Source: Synaphobranchus kaupii
Taxonomy: Eukaryota > Chordata > Actinopteri > Anguilliformes > Synaphobranchidae
Length of the DNA: 64,000 bases
Assembly: GCA_029718625.1 (NCBI GenBank)
Contig: CM056377.1
Span: forward strand, 35,736,844-35,800,843
Direction of reading: 5' to 3'
Each line of letters starts with the position of its first letter. The first letter of the stretch is position 1. This document shows positions 41,515-54,235 of the stretch, piece by piece. Made by a program: the position numbers and the translations under genes. The notes beneath the pieces are model-generated. The model was not told the DNA's origin. It saw only the letters and a program-made list of their open reading frames with translations, and did no database searches.

Positions 41515-42575
41515 AGTAGGCCTAATCTCAACGTTGAAAAATGACAAGCTACACACACACATACAAAGCACTGCCAAATCTAGGCCTGCTGTTAAAAGTA
41601 TTGATATCAAAATGAGGCGAAGTTGCAACAAACTATATTGGCTATCTTAGCTCACAAATTAAACAAGCTCTATTCCAAAGCAACACTGCCCAATGTTTCC
41701 TAAATTATTTCATGCAATACTTTTTTTTTTTTTTTTAAATCTTACCATCTGAAACAATGTGAAAAGTGTTTTCCCGCTTTTTATATTTCTCTGGAAATGG
41801 GAAATAGTTTGGGCGGGAATTTGGAGTGTTAAACCCTAGTCTAGACAGCCATAAAATCCAAATTAAAAATGATTTAGCAATGCTTTGCACCCTGGGTTGG
41901 GAGGGGGTGTGCATTCTTTATTGGAGGAACAGTCACAAAACCTTCCACAGTGGTTTTCTTATAATGCCCTTTTGTCTTTGCATTGGGGGGGGGGGGGGGG
42001 GGGGGGTCATGTCTGGGAGCACGTTGGAGTGGAAAGACAGGTTGTGACAAGCTTGCAACTAAGAGACCTACCAGACACGATTCACGAAACGGCACAATAA
42101 TGAATCATTCGAGGCACCCAAACATTGCTCTATAAATAAATAAGAAGCAAAGTCACGGATGATTCGTCAAGTCTAACTCCTTCCAGCACTTACTAAACTA
42201 GCCCCCTGGGTCTTCAGTTTCTGAAATGTGTAGCCTAATCAGTACAACAGCTTCAGTCTCGTATTAAGTCACTCTTAAAGTCAGAAATAGAAATTCTGAG
42301 CAGAGCAGAGTATATGGAGGGTGGAGGTTGGGACAGAACTGCTGTTCAGTAAGCCAGGTTGAGATCCGTCTGCAGATGAGAGAAGGAGAGCGGGATACAG
42401 GATTAACCTGCAGCGAGCGCAGAAACGGGACCAAGCGCGAGGGTCGATGCTAACGGGGAACGGCAGTGATCCGACAGCCGGTGGATTCGATCTCCTGCCG
42501 ATTTCATCATTGCTCACACACGTGGGTGCGCTATGCGTACACGCGCATACTCAAAAACGCATGCACACACACACA

Positions 42576-42618
<43 letters not shown>

Positions 42619-43741
42619 ACAAACACACACACAAACACACACACTTCAGTTCTGCAGACAACATTTTGTAAATTCACTCCAAACACTAGTAATTACAGCG
42701 TATGTGCCTACTATCAGCTACGTTCTTGTTATAATCAGCGGCTTATTGTGCAAACAGGTCTGCTTGCCATTTGTAAACGGTGATCATGAATGAAATTACA
42801 GCAATTTATTTTTACGGAGCACATTCATAAATGCTGAAATCAAATATTTCAAACCCAATTGCCATTTCTGCAATATTACTTGGTTTTAAACAATATGTCA
42901 ACTGAAATTTTCTGAAAATATATATATATATATTTTTATTAAATTTCCAAAAGGCTAAGCTATAAGACTACCATCAAAAGCAGAAAGGTGCACTGCGTAG
43001 GTATCCTCTGAGCCGCCTACAGAAAATGAATTCCATCAGAACCTCGATCCAGTTTTTAAACGACAGATTCCTCCTCTTCAGAGAAACAGGAAAATGAATC
43101 AACCTTAAATGATGAATCACAATCTATCTGACAAATTATGTTCAACAAAGAATGCTCAACATAAGTCGTTACGAAACTTGAAGGATAACGTTCTGGTTAA
43201 AGACGAGAAGAGAAAAGGCGAATGAAGGAATGGAATAGCGAGTGGAAAAAAGAAGTGTGTACAGAAAGATTCTTCAGGACAGATAAAGCTGTGTGAGGGG
43301 GGGGGGGGGGGGGGGCTGCAGTTGACAGTGCAGGAGTGGGGACATGCATTGTGGGGACACTCAGGCTGTAGGTACGTATGTTAAAGTGATACTGCAAACA
43401 AAAACCGACTTTTTCCCGTTGAAAAACCGATGTCTGTCTATGTACGAAAATCTCATGTTTAGTCAAAATAGTTTTATATGAGTTTTTGTGTAGGCTTACC
43501 AATACGCTGGTTTCCGGGGATTCGTGACGTCACGAGATCCTTAACATAAAAATGGGTGGAGTTCAGATGGTCCTAGGGGTAGTCTCGGCTGGGCACGTGG
43601 TATAAAAATCAGAGACCAACGGGTTTTTTTTCCTCTTTGAGACTGAGACCCTTGTACTGCTAACTAGTTAGTTCAAGTTCAAATGCAAATTGCTTTGTAT
43701 TACTGCTAACGTTAATATTACGACTTATATCGAGCTACTAA
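41515..43741. other. Non-coding with simple repeats
   Basis: No gene is supported. The stretch holds a 22-base G-run (41985-42006), a CA/AAC microsatellite (42559-42645), a short TA run (42921-42933) and a 19-base G-run (43297-43315). At 43380-43620 there is sequence resembling a common fish repeat, ending in a TATAAAAA-like motif at about 43602. Confidence 0.5.
42559..42645. repeat. Microsatellite (CA)n with AAAC interruptions
   Basis: Long CA tract regularly interrupted by caaacacacac units. The plus-strand His-Thr frames that cross it are artefacts of the repeat. Confidence 0.9.
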
Positions 43742-45011
43742 GGCTACGTTCACACTGCAGGCATTAGTGCTCAATTCCGATTTATTGCTCAGATCCGATT
43801 TTTTGTTTTGTTTGGCTGTTCACATTAATTTTTTAATGTGGCCCATATCTGATTCCAGTGTGAACCGATTGCTCTCCTCAAATGACCCGTGCAAATTAAC
43901 AAAAACAAAAGACACAACGCCTGTTACACAGCCTGCAGAAATAAACAACAACAAAAAGGAAGTCGTCAAAGTCACAGCTTCTGCGTTAATTTTAAAGTTG
44001 ATGTGCAGTGGAGCTAATGATAAGGGTGAGGAGACGGGAAAAAAGCCAAGGTTTTTACTAGCTTTTTGTGCTGCCATGGCTGCTAGCTACTTCTGTGCAG
44101 AGTGACTCGTGAATGCGAGATCGGAGCCAGGAATGGGGGGGGACCATGACGTGCGCTTTCAGTGAAACTCAAGCAAGGCATGGGCGAGTGATTATGAGGA
44201 CGGGCGAGTTAAGAAAATGGAGCGCTCGGCCGTTTGGCTAGTGAGACCAGTCGATATAACATTTATAAAACGGATAGTTCCGGGATGAAGATTGGTCAAT
44301 ACAGCGTTCCAGCCGTGTTAAAATACACAATATAAAAAAACTATCACATGACACATCTGTTCAACTTCATGTGTAACGTATAGCCTAACATCACTGCGCA
44401 CCCTTAGATTAAACTATTGACACACTATTGGACCGACAACCATAACGTTTGGTAAGCAGCTACATGAGAAAACCGTGAATAGTGAATAGGCTACCGTGCA
44501 ACAAACCAAGACAATAATATGGACAGTTCTAAACATTATTTTAAATCACAAAACGGTAACGCAGCTGTCCGCGAATGATATAAAAAACATTGCCTACTTC
44601 CGACTTATTATCATGGTGTATCGTTTGTGGCAAAAAAAAAATCCACTGCACATTTACCACTTATCTAAAATTATCTAAAATGACAACACATGATAACACA
44701 ATATAATGTGAATCTGTTGATAACCTACCCTGTACAATAGTGAGTTAACTAGCCCATGCGTACACGTTCTAATGCCCTGCTAGCTGCATCAAAAAATGAC
44801 GTAAAAAGTCACATTAATTCCGATCTGACAGACAATCGGTTATGTATCAGCATCTAATCCCACATTCAAAGGGCCCAAATGAGAATTTGAAATGTCAGAT
44901 TCAATGTGATTTTCGCTGTTCACACTTCCATAAAAAAAAATCAGATCTGTGTCACATTTGAGGAAAAAATCGGATCTGTGCCACTTTTTACCATGCAGTG
45001 TGAATGGAGCC
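43742..45011. mobile_element. DNA transposon remnant with GGCTMC..TTCACACTGCA ends
   Basis: The left end GGCTACGTTCACACTGCAGG matches the inverse of the right end, GGCTCCATTCACACTGCATG. Inside both ends are further shared motifs (cagatccga, tgttcacatt, cggatctg). The length is 1270 bp with no intact transposase. No target duplication is clear. Related end sequence appears in inverse at 46137-46153. Confidence 0.65.
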
Positions 45012-45113
45012 ATAGAGGGTTATTCATCTACAACGTCTTACTTTGGTATCTAGGCTAACTTGCCTGCATTATGCCAAGGAGTCAAAGATATATCGTTCCT
45101 CGTGTAACGCCAC

Positions 45114-45613
45114 NNNNNNNNNNNNNNNNNNNNNNNNNNNNNNNNNNNNNNNNNNNNNNNNNNNNNNNNNNNNNNNNNNNNNNNNNNNNNNNNNNNNNNN
45201 NNNNNNNNNNNNNNNNNNNNNNNNNNNNNNNNNNNNNNNNNNNNNNNNNNNNNNNNNNNNNNNNNNNNNNNNNNNNNNNNNNNNNNNNNNNNNNNNNNNN
45301 NNNNNNNNNNNNNNNNNNNNNNNNNNNNNNNNNNNNNNNNNNNNNNNNNNNNNNNNNNNNNNNNNNNNNNNNNNNNNNNNNNNNNNNNNNNNNNNNNNNN
45401 NNNNNNNNNNNNNNNNNNNNNNNNNNNNNNNNNNNNNNNNNNNNNNNNNNNNNNNNNNNNNNNNNNNNNNNNNNNNNNNNNNNNNNNNNNNNNNNNNNNN
45501 NNNNNNNNNNNNNNNNNNNNNNNNNNNNNNNNNNNNNNNNNNNNNNNNNNNNNNNNNNNNNNNNNNNNNNNNNNNNNNNNNNNNNNNNNNNNNNNNNNNN
45601 NNNNNNNNNNNNN
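45114..45613. other. Assembly gap, 500 N
   Basis: Exactly 500 unknown bases, the usual placeholder length for a gap of unknown size. Open frames that cross it are meaningless. Exon 1 of tgfbr1 could lie here, although the flanks do not look like a CpG island promoter. Confidence 0.99.
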
Positions 45614-46235
45614 CCCTGTGGCAAACCACCACAGCGCAATAGCCACTCGTTTGTGCACAGACACCGGCCGCACGGAGACGAGTGTTGGTGGCGGTAAAGA
45701 CAAGGCCGCAGCTGTTCACAAATGTGATTGAATGCGCGCTTTCACATGCGGAAATTGAGAACCCAGTCGGAATCCATGAAATCGCGCACGATATGGTTCC
45801 CCCAGCGCTGGCCACGTTCGCAGACCCATACCCTCCCCTCCACCGAAACAGCTGTCGCACCCCAGAAACGCAATGCGCGCATAAATAGCCCGCCTCCGCT
45901 GCTGGCTCCCTCATCAGTGCACGCCTCGACTACACAATCTGAACAAAACGAAAAGAAGCACAACCTCACAAACACCAAACGCCATTTTCCAGGAAGCGTT
46001 TCATGTTAATATTTAAATATTGCGCGGGATCACGAAAGCCGAACTGGGATCTGATCACAGAGGTCGCATTGAACTGTCAAACGTGGACGCAACTCAGAAG
46101 TTGGAATTTCGATTCCAGAAGTCGCACGAAGTGACTAGTGTGACCGCAGCCTCAGTTGCCTCGGTGGCCTGGAGGTACGCTTTCTCAAACAGCCGAATGA
46201 GCGAAACACACCTGTACCCAAGACTGCGCTCCTAC
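45614..46235. other. GC-rich flank of the gap, partial repeat
   Basis: A CpG-moderate stretch with a TATA-like ataaatag at about 45880 on the plus strand. The end at 46137-46153 (inverse AGGCTGCGGTCACACTA) resembles the end of the element at 43742, so a second, gap-interrupted copy may end here. No gene is recognised. Confidence 0.4.
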
Positions 46236-46240
46236 TCTGT

Positions 46241-46387
46241 CTCCTTCCCCTCCTTCCCCTCCTTCCCCTCCTTCCCCTCCTTCCCCTCCTTCCCCTCCTT
46301 CCCCTCCTTCCCCTCCTTCCCCTCCTTCCCCTCCCTTCCCCTCCTTCCCCTCCTTCCCCTCCTCCCCCTCCCTTCCCCTCCTTCCCT
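46241..46387. repeat. Pyrimidine tract (TCCTTCCCC)n
   Basis: About 15 units of 9 bp (CTCCTTCCC with slips) form a nearly pure polypyrimidine strand of 145 bp. Such mirror-like purine/pyrimidine tracts can form triplex DNA. Pro/Ser and Gly/Arg frames across it are artefacts. Confidence 0.92.
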
Positions 46388-47423
46388 CTGGGTCTCACTG
46401 TCACTGCTCAATTCTGAGTTTCATTTATCTTAGCGAACGTAGCTAGCCCAGATATCTTGTTATATATAATATAGATATAAGTTATCTACTGACTCAATGC
46501 ATGTTAAGTATCGCGGGTACAATGACAGCTCCCCACCCGGAAATCAAATCAGCAAGCTGATGAATTATAAAGGCAGTTCTTACAGCATGATGGTACGCTG
46601 CTACCCCCCGATGACCCACATGGTTCTCTCCCAAAGTCCAGTTAAGCAACCCGTTTATTACGACGACCGACCCAGCCCATTAAAAAGACCGAGCTAGTCA
46701 GATCGATTCCGAGAAAAACAGGGATATAGTCTGTAAGCCTGCTCGCTTGCTCTCTCACCCTCCCATAATTCCACAATGCCCGCACATACGACAGGAATCA
46801 TTAGGAACGGTCATCACTGAAACCGAAACAATTTTACAATTGAGAGAAGCATGACTACAAACCAAAGCAGCTTCTATGGGCAATTGGTTTTTATTTAATT
46901 TTTTGTTAGTGCTCTACCCACCCCCTTCTTTAATCCCCTATTTAGAATGCTCAGGCATGCTCACCACAAACACTAAAACTAAAAATAGTTTTCTAGGGCG
47001 TGGACGGACCTCACAGTCTGGTATCAGTGCCCTTAACAGATACTAGACTATGGGGTCTGTCCACACACTAGAACAGTGCCTTAATAGACACCTGACCGTG
47101 GGGCCCATCCACACACTACAACAGCTCCTTAGGACATTTGTTTGTTTTGCGACAACATGCTTTGAAGGCATGAAGATCTTTTAAAGTTAAGGCTCACAAA
47201 TAAACTGTCAAATCTTCCGGAAGCAAAAGTATTTTGCCCATTTCAATCAACGCGCTTGTTTTAACGCCCTCAGCTCTGTTCCAGAACCGTATGGGTCATT
47301 AGAGAGACACTGGAAAGATACAGGATTGTCCGTGGCAACACGCACAAAGAGAACTTCTACACAAATCCACTGATCTTTCAATGTGCTGTTCCCCACCTCT
47401 GTGTGCGCCACCAGCCCGTGCGG

Positions 47424-47525
47424 GGAATATAAAGATCAGTGGACAGTCTATATACCAGGAATATAAAGATCAGTTGACAGTCTATATACCAGGGATATAA
47501 AGATCAGTTGACATTCTATATACCA
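47424..47525. repeat. Three tandem copies of a 34-bp unit
   Basis: Units at 47424-47457, 47458-47491 and 47492-47525 share atataaagatcagt, then gacagtctatatacca, with one or two changes each. The end of the third unit serves as target site for the MITE at 47524. The unit start (cagggatataaagatcag) also resembles the MITE's own first bases. Confidence 0.9.
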
Positions 47526-47733
47526 GGGATAAGCAGATCGGGCCCACAAGATCAGTAGTACGGCTGGTTCTCTTATTCCTGATAGTCCATAGTCCAATAA
47601 TGTCACTGATTGGTCAGAGATTACACTCACCTGGTGCGTCAGGTTTAAATCAGTGCCTGGTTAAAGGGGAGGCATGGAAAACCAGCAGTAGTAATGGCCC
47701 CGGGGGCCATATTTGAGTATCCCCTCTATATAC
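47516..47733. mobile_element. Small hAT-like MITE with exact 8-bp duplications
   Basis: The 202-bp element (47524-47725) starts CAGGGATAAG and ends with the inverse of AGGGGATACT. Exact ctatatac copies lie at 47516-47523 and 47726-47733. Near its right end is ggccccgggggccat, a motif common in such fish MITEs. It is non-coding. Confidence 0.85.
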
Positions 47734-48435
47734 CATCTCTTCCGATGTCCAACAGTGAGTCCAGCACATGCAGAGCCCAGGGCCAGAGAGGAAAAAGGGA
47801 CGTACAGGTCCGGAGTGAGATAAAATAATCCACACTCAGCCAACACAGCAAGGCTGTGGTCGGGGGTGCTAAACCCACTCTTCCTGAGGGAGTGAGGCGT
47901 GAGAGAGCTTTCAGCCCCTGAACGCTTATCGCAGCCATTAGCACGGGGTCAGCGAGGGAGAGGGGGGGGGGGCTACAGGGGGGCTACACAGGCGGGACCT
48001 CCTCCTTCTCCTCCTGAGGACAGCGCACAAGCCTCCAGTTTTTAAAACCCATTAAGCTCCGTGCAGGCTTTGGGCTCCGTGCTGTAACTAGGCTACGGTC
48101 GAACCATGCGTGGCTGGTGCACACACCCCCCTGGTCGGTGCTTAATAGCAGATAAGACTTTAAAGGCACTGAGGGTCAGACAGAGGCACGGGAAGAACAA
48201 TGAGTCCAAAACGTTCACAGAGTTTACAGCGGAGCGAAACGAAACATACTGCAGTTTGTTTCATCACGCTAAGCGGCCAAATGGTGCCTTAAGCTTACGT
48301 CAGACAGGTTTGTGTGTAGAATACAAGGCACTTTAGTGTGGCCATGCCAAGGGGAAATAATGGTTGCATGATGCTGAACGACAGAATTGCTTAACGGTCA
48401 AAACCATTGATGAAATTAAAATTCACTGGATCTCT

Positions 48436-48602
48436 GATGGCTCATTCGGTTAAGTCACCACGCTGTGGGGCATGGATGAGCCTCATGGCTTTGGATTGAA
48501 TCCGATCTGTACCAGTGCCGAGTCTGCCGACCATGGCGAGCAGCTCCACAGGGTGACACACAATTGGCACCTGCGTCGCCCAGGGTATGGGAGGGTACAG
48601 TC
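48436..48602 (+). mobile_element. tRNA-derived SINE (partial)
   Basis: A pol III A-box-like GATGGCTCATTCGGTTAAG lies near 48437, and a B-box-like GGATTGAATCC near 48493, at tRNA-like spacing. A body follows with ccagtgccgagtctgccgac and ggcacctgcgtcgcccaggg, as in SINE families of early-branching teleosts such as eels. The 3' tail is not clear. The tRNA-like head is too diverged to be a functional tRNA gene. Confidence 0.6.
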
Positions 48603-51600
48603 GGACAGGGATCCGGGTTTCTTCACTCGCAAGCGACCCCCACCGGTCGAAAAAGGCCGCCTCTAAGACTGCACGTCAAAAGCCGCATACGAAAGGTCTT
48701 CCTCTGACACACCGCTCTGTCACGCGAAAAGTAGCTGTTGGATACCACACGTTTTGGAGCAGAAACCACAGGCGTCTCAGTTCTCCCAAATTGGCAGGGT
48801 AGTTCGCGCATGGAATGTCGCTGCGGTCGCAGACAGTTGGACATTCCAGATTGGGGCGGGAATTGGATATACGCAGCCCCGGGTTTGGCGACAAATAAAA
48901 TAAATTCAGTGGCTCTCTGCATAACTGCACTATTGTGAAGGATAAGAGGCACTAGGAGCCAATCACGGTACCAGTACTCCCAACGGCAAAAAAAAGCACA
49001 AATGAGACGTGCTCATCATAATGAACAATGAACGGTGAGATTAACAAGATTCTGCCTTATGAAAGGGAAAAAAGTATCCTGCCTCCTGAATATATCACAG
49101 GTATATTGATCTCATGCATAGTGACATTCAATTCAGTTCTGAGTTGAAAGATGTTTGTATTGATTCACAAAACCCATGCTGTGTATTACCAGTGTACAAT
49201 CTGCTGGGAAACAGATGGATTAATGTGGCTCGCATCAATTTATCCCAAATACAAAATGCATGAAAAATACGCTGTCTCTAGCCACCCCCCAACGGCAACA
49301 AAATTGCTTATAAGCTGCGAGTTCTGCGATGAGAAAAACAAATTGGCCAGAGTTTGTAAAGAAAAAGTTTCATTGCAAGTCAACGATGAGGACAAATGTT
49401 GACTGAATTCCAGCCTAGAGGACATCTCAAATTTCCTCTATGGAATTCCACCAATACTGACTGCAGTCAATAAAAATCTAATCCAGGAAAGTCAAACAGT
49501 ATCAACAATGCTACTATACAGTGCCTAAGACAGCACAGAATGATAAACTTGAAAGTCTACCAATAGCCATATGAACAGAGGAGGCAGAGCTTATTTTGCC
49601 GTGCATTAGCAAACGTTCCCAAGTGGCAATTTACCGTCCGATCAATCGGCTTGTCTGACACGAGACGGGCTTCATTGTTAATGTCCTGGGCTGCTCTAAA
49701 ATGAACTCCTTCGCCTCGTTCAAAACGTTCAAAGAGTCTCAATAACCAGCATTGTTTGGTTATTTTTGAAAAAATTAAATTTGAATGTTGTATTGACTAA
49801 GGGCCGTATAGCGAAATTACCAACTGGGACATCTTACCAGTAGGAGGGGGGGGGGGGGAAGATAAACACTGCCTAAATTAAAAAGTAGACAGATACTTCT
49901 TCCCTCTCCGAGTTATAAAAGCTACATCTTCTCCCCTCTGCGATACAACCATGTCACGCTGAAACACCAGTTCGCTCTGGGGAGGTGAGTAATAAGTAGC
50001 TAGCTGATGTAATGCATTCAAAAAATAATGTACTGCATTTTGAAAAATATAACCCATTTCACAAAATATTCAATGTACAGGGTTGTAAGGAAGAACCACA
50101 CTTTACACCATGGAGTCAGGGCCTCAAATCTGAAAGAGTAAGAAAGCTGTACACTCTTCAAAGTTAACTGAGCATTACATTAAAAAACCCAACTGGAACT
50201 CATCAGCTAAACATGGAATGACAATGTTTCCTTCTGTTGTCCTGAAAGGCAACAGGTGAAACTTGTTTCTATGCACAAATCGGTTTGTTTTTCTTTATGT
50301 TATGTTGAATAAATTATTTTGATTCATGAGTGCAGATGAATACTTTTCTTATCACTGTATTTACTCAAATCTACAAACATCCAAGGTGAATACTGCCTGC
50401 ATGTCAATATAACACGGAGCCCACACAGGTGCATTAAAACCATTGCAGCAGAACAGTTCTGCACCGTAGCTCAACTGAAACGGATTCCAGGCAGTTTCAG
50501 ATTCAGCGCAGACCTGAGCTAACCCCCCAGCAGCCCTCCCTCTCTGAAGTACCCTTGTTTTCCAGGACTGATGTTAAAAATGACCTGATGGCGGCACACC
50601 AGGGAGGGGGCCGATCCCTCCCTACCTGCCTGCATACCGAGCAGACTCGTGAACTCACCGTCCCGGTGTAAGCAGAATGTGTTATATAACCAGTAAAAGC
50701 AGAATACACTGCATCGTGTTGGAATTGCAATGCCTAATTGGGCTACACATTAGAGCGTTTTATACGTCGCGGAAAAGATTTCATTCAGATACCGCTACCC
50801 CCGAAATAATATAGAGAGAAGCGCATGCTGCATGATTTCTCAAAGCCCTATAGGTTCTCGGTCTGAGACGCGGCACACGAATGCGAGCACGCCAAATCAG
50901 ATTTATTTACGGAGAGCTGAGAGACTATTTTGACTTCGAGCGCACAGTTTTGACAGCCCACGAAGTAAGAGCGCCACAATAGCTTTCGCATGTCTATTAC
51001 AATAATGAGCCTTCCGTCAAAAGCGCAGTTCTGCAGCGCGACTATCACGGACATTAACGCATCGGCAAAGCATTTGGCCAGAACAGAGCGTAATGCGCCT
51101 CGTCTCCTCGCCGCCTGGCAGCCGTGACATCCTGAAAGCCTTTTCCTCTAGTAAAAAGGCGGGAAGGTGAACGTTTGCTTCAGCGGGAATACCGAGCACG
51201 CTCGCTTGCCCTTCGGACCCAGGGCAACCCGTTGCCAGTCTACATCGAACAACAAAGACGGGGATTTGAGGACAAAACAAATGAAGCCAATATATACTGA
51301 CAGCAAAAGTATACGACATGGGGGGTTGGGTAGAAACATTACTCGTATATCAGTTTCTCCTGCTGAACGTGGCAGCTTTAAAAATATTGACATCACCCTG
51401 AAGGGATAAGCGCGAGGGGGGGGGGGGGGGGGGTGGGGGGGGGCTTGTGGGGATGGGGGCTGAAAACTGCTGCGGTGGACGGCGGCTCCACAGAGGGGTT
51501 GTTTTGACAGAGCAGCGAGGATGACCATGGTGGCCCCGACGCCAAAACTATTTTAGAATGGGGTCAGCAAACTGAGATGTCTGTCGGCGCGTAAAATGAA

Positions 51601-54235
51601 GTGGACAGATGACTTGCATCACCAAAGGGTAAGATCTGCCAAGTCACAGCGGCACAAAAAGCACTTAAACTGTCTGTATGGTTTGAGCAGACTGACAAAA
51701 TATGGCTTTTGAACATTTATCTTTCGGAATTAATAGGAAAGGTTTAAACCCCATGAATTTAAACAAAGGTGCAAGATAAAGTGTTTCATCTCAAAAGTGG
51801 ACACGTACATTCTCTGTGCATATTACAGCCGGAAATTACAGCACAGCTTGGAATGGACTTCGGAAACATTTCAGTAAAAACAAAGGTATGGCAAAGTGAC
51901 AACACATATAATTTAGCCACTACAAGATGAATTAAAAAATTTGATTTTCTGGTGGACTACGGAAATGATGCATAACATGTTTACTTCAACAACAGCGATC
52001 ATTACAAAAGTGAAGAACCCTGCTACAGAGGTCACAATGCAGGATTTGGTGTTTTTAAACATTAAAAATGTGAACGGGGGGGGTCATTGTTTTTTGATAG
52101 TTCGTTTTTCAGTCTAGCTTAGCAAGTAGCTAGCTAGTTTATTTAAAAAAATTAATATATACTTTATTAAAAAATAATTATATAGTACAAAGCATAGTTG
52201 AGCTTTGCAACATCCCAACAGACATTCTCTCTTGGAGTTCAGTGCAGTGACCACGTGCACCCGTTGAAATGGAAACCCATATTGTTAATATCTTGCAGAT
52301 AGTGTGACTGCCTACAGCCTGTGTAAAATGAGAAGCCTACATTTCATGGGTAACTATTTTTACAGCGTGTGATTTGTTGTTTGCTGGCCGCATCATTACA
52401 AGCCAAAACGAGGCTTACGCGTGCCGTCCGCCTACCACTCCGAAACATTTCTCATCCTCTATCCTCTCATTCTCCACCACTGCTTCTGCCTCGGCAGCTA
52501 CTTGGAATAGTTCGGTGCTTGAGGCTCGGGCAGCAGCTGGAGCTAGCGCGTTTGACTGTATGAGTGAGAGTGGTAGCGCGAGAGAGAGAGAACAAAGCAG
52601 CCGCCGAGTGCTGACCAAAGTAGAATGAGCTATAGGCTACTAGTGGGGAAAGAAAATGCTGGAGCGTGGTTTGATATCTGGAGCTCAGCCATATTATTAC
52701 CTTATCACGCCCAGATTTAGGCATTTTTCTAATTTCAAAAGGGGGGAGAGTCTAGCTAAACCAGCATGTTTTGTTACCCTTTAAGGAGACACATGTTGCT
52801 AATTATCATTCAAATGACTAGGAATCACTGTGTAGATGCTTTTGTAATTGTGGTTTAGATGCTTCAAAGTTAAAGCCATATTTCAGGGGTGTTTGCCAAT
52901 ATTTTGTCCACCCCCTGTATATCAAACTGTTAGGTATTTGTTATAACTAAGATGTAATGTATTCTGTAGCTGGCTATCCACTTAGCTAATGATATCTGTG
53001 GTTAGCTATCCATTAGCAAACTTCCACAATCTAGTGCAATACAGCCAGGACAATTAGTCGCTTAGAAACACTTACTATACAATACTACATATGATTTGAT
53101 GGGGGGGGGGGTGGTGGTGGTCATAAATATCAACAGCAGCATTATACATGACGGGCTATTGCAGCGATGGTATTATAGTGGACTCGTATGCACGCGTGTA
53201 AAAGAAAGTTCCAAAATTGTTGACTATTCAGCGAAGGTATGGCAACTGCCGGGCTTTGTCCAAATGACGCCGCTTCTGGAACACCCCCCTGAACTGAAAG
53301 GAAAGTGGAGACGTCCTTCCAGACCGGAGCCAGCGGGATCCCTTTACACATACACCCAGTTATCACCCGTCAGATAAATCGGCCATTACTCATCCCCTTC
53401 AACAGGCCGCAGGATGCGTTCCCTCTGAAATCCTCCCCAGGTCCATTTTCTCTGGGGAGTATACGGTTCCATCAGCGGTAGGGTGGGGACGGGGGAGCAG
53501 TTAGGCAGCTGCAGTGCGGCTGGGGGCATGGTTCAAGGTGGGCTTCGTTAAACTGGGAGGGCAGGCATTCGGCGCCGTCCTATCACACAGCCCCTACACT
53601 AAATCCTAATATTGCACTAAACCACTGCACTCTTGCCTAAGGCACAGAGCTTCTTCATTACAAATTATTCACAGTAATAAGTCGGCGTGTTAACCTGATG
53701 TAATGAGAGTATCTGAATAAAATTATCTCATTACTTTTACATGGAATGAGAAGGCAGAGCTGTGGGGTCTCAGCTGAGTGTGTGTTCCACTTTGTTCAAA
53801 TTCCAAGAAAGGGCTTGAGCTGAGAAGGAAAAACATACCATAGAACCATAATTAATATTTTTCTTCTGCTGATGTACAGAAACAGACGCACACACGCACG
53901 CACACACGCACGCACACGCACTGAAATATCAGCTACAATTGTGTGAATATAATCTATTAAATTTATAGTCAATTGGTCATGGACGTGTCGTGCTTAGTTT
54001 TCACTGCAAATGTGTTCAGCAAACGATCAAAAGCATTCAACTTATTTCAGTTCTCTTATGACTGTGGGAGCTTTTCCCAGCATGTGGAGTCTTGTGGCCT
54101 CAAATGGAGGGATCTGTAATGCAATTCTTCCACTGGTACAAATTCATTCAAAGTCAGAGATGGGCACAAAGGACCTGTCATCAGGCCACTGGTTACCAAA
54201 TGAGACAAAGCCGCACACACATTTGCACAGCTATA
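48603..54235. other. Non-coding, upstream or intron 1 of tgfbr1
   Basis: No exon is firmly supported. G-runs lie at 49846, 51416 and 53101, and a CA/CG microsatellite at 53888-53921. A minus-strand ATG in an optimal context (GCCACCATGG, ATG at 51528) opens 126 codons but has no donor usable as the signal-peptide exon. The stretch 53640-53760 might be a conserved non-coding element. Confidence 0.45.
49913..49987 (+). promoter_or_regulatory. TATA box followed by a consensus donor (possible small exon)
   Basis: A plus-strand TATAAAAG lies at about 49915-49922. About 60 bp downstream, ggggag|gtgagtaa is a near-perfect splice donor. Together they could mark a short non-coding first exon of about 40 nt. 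An ATG in between (at about 49951) stops after three codons. There is no downstream exon to confirm it. Confidence 0.22.

Noticed and set aside
45043..45914. Long ORFs across the N stretch
   Set aside because: Most of each frame is unknown sequence, so openness has no meaning.
46135..46433. Gly/Arg-rich and Ser/Phe/Pro-rich ORFs
   Set aside because: They arise from the 9-bp pyrimidine repeat.
48436..48520. tRNA gene
   Set aside because: A- and B-box-like motifs are present but the acceptor stem and arms do not pair, and a SINE body follows.
51148..51528. Minus-strand ORF with an optimal start context (GCCACCATGG), considered as tgfbr1 exon 1
   Set aside because: No good donor follows in the first 100 nt. 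The frame runs into a long C-run and Pro-rich low complexity.
52415..52618. Signal-peptide-like minus-strand ORF (LLCSLSLALPLSL), considered as tgfbr1 exon 1
   Set aside because: It opens at a TTG, not an ATG, and has no consensus donor in phase 1 at the needed distance.
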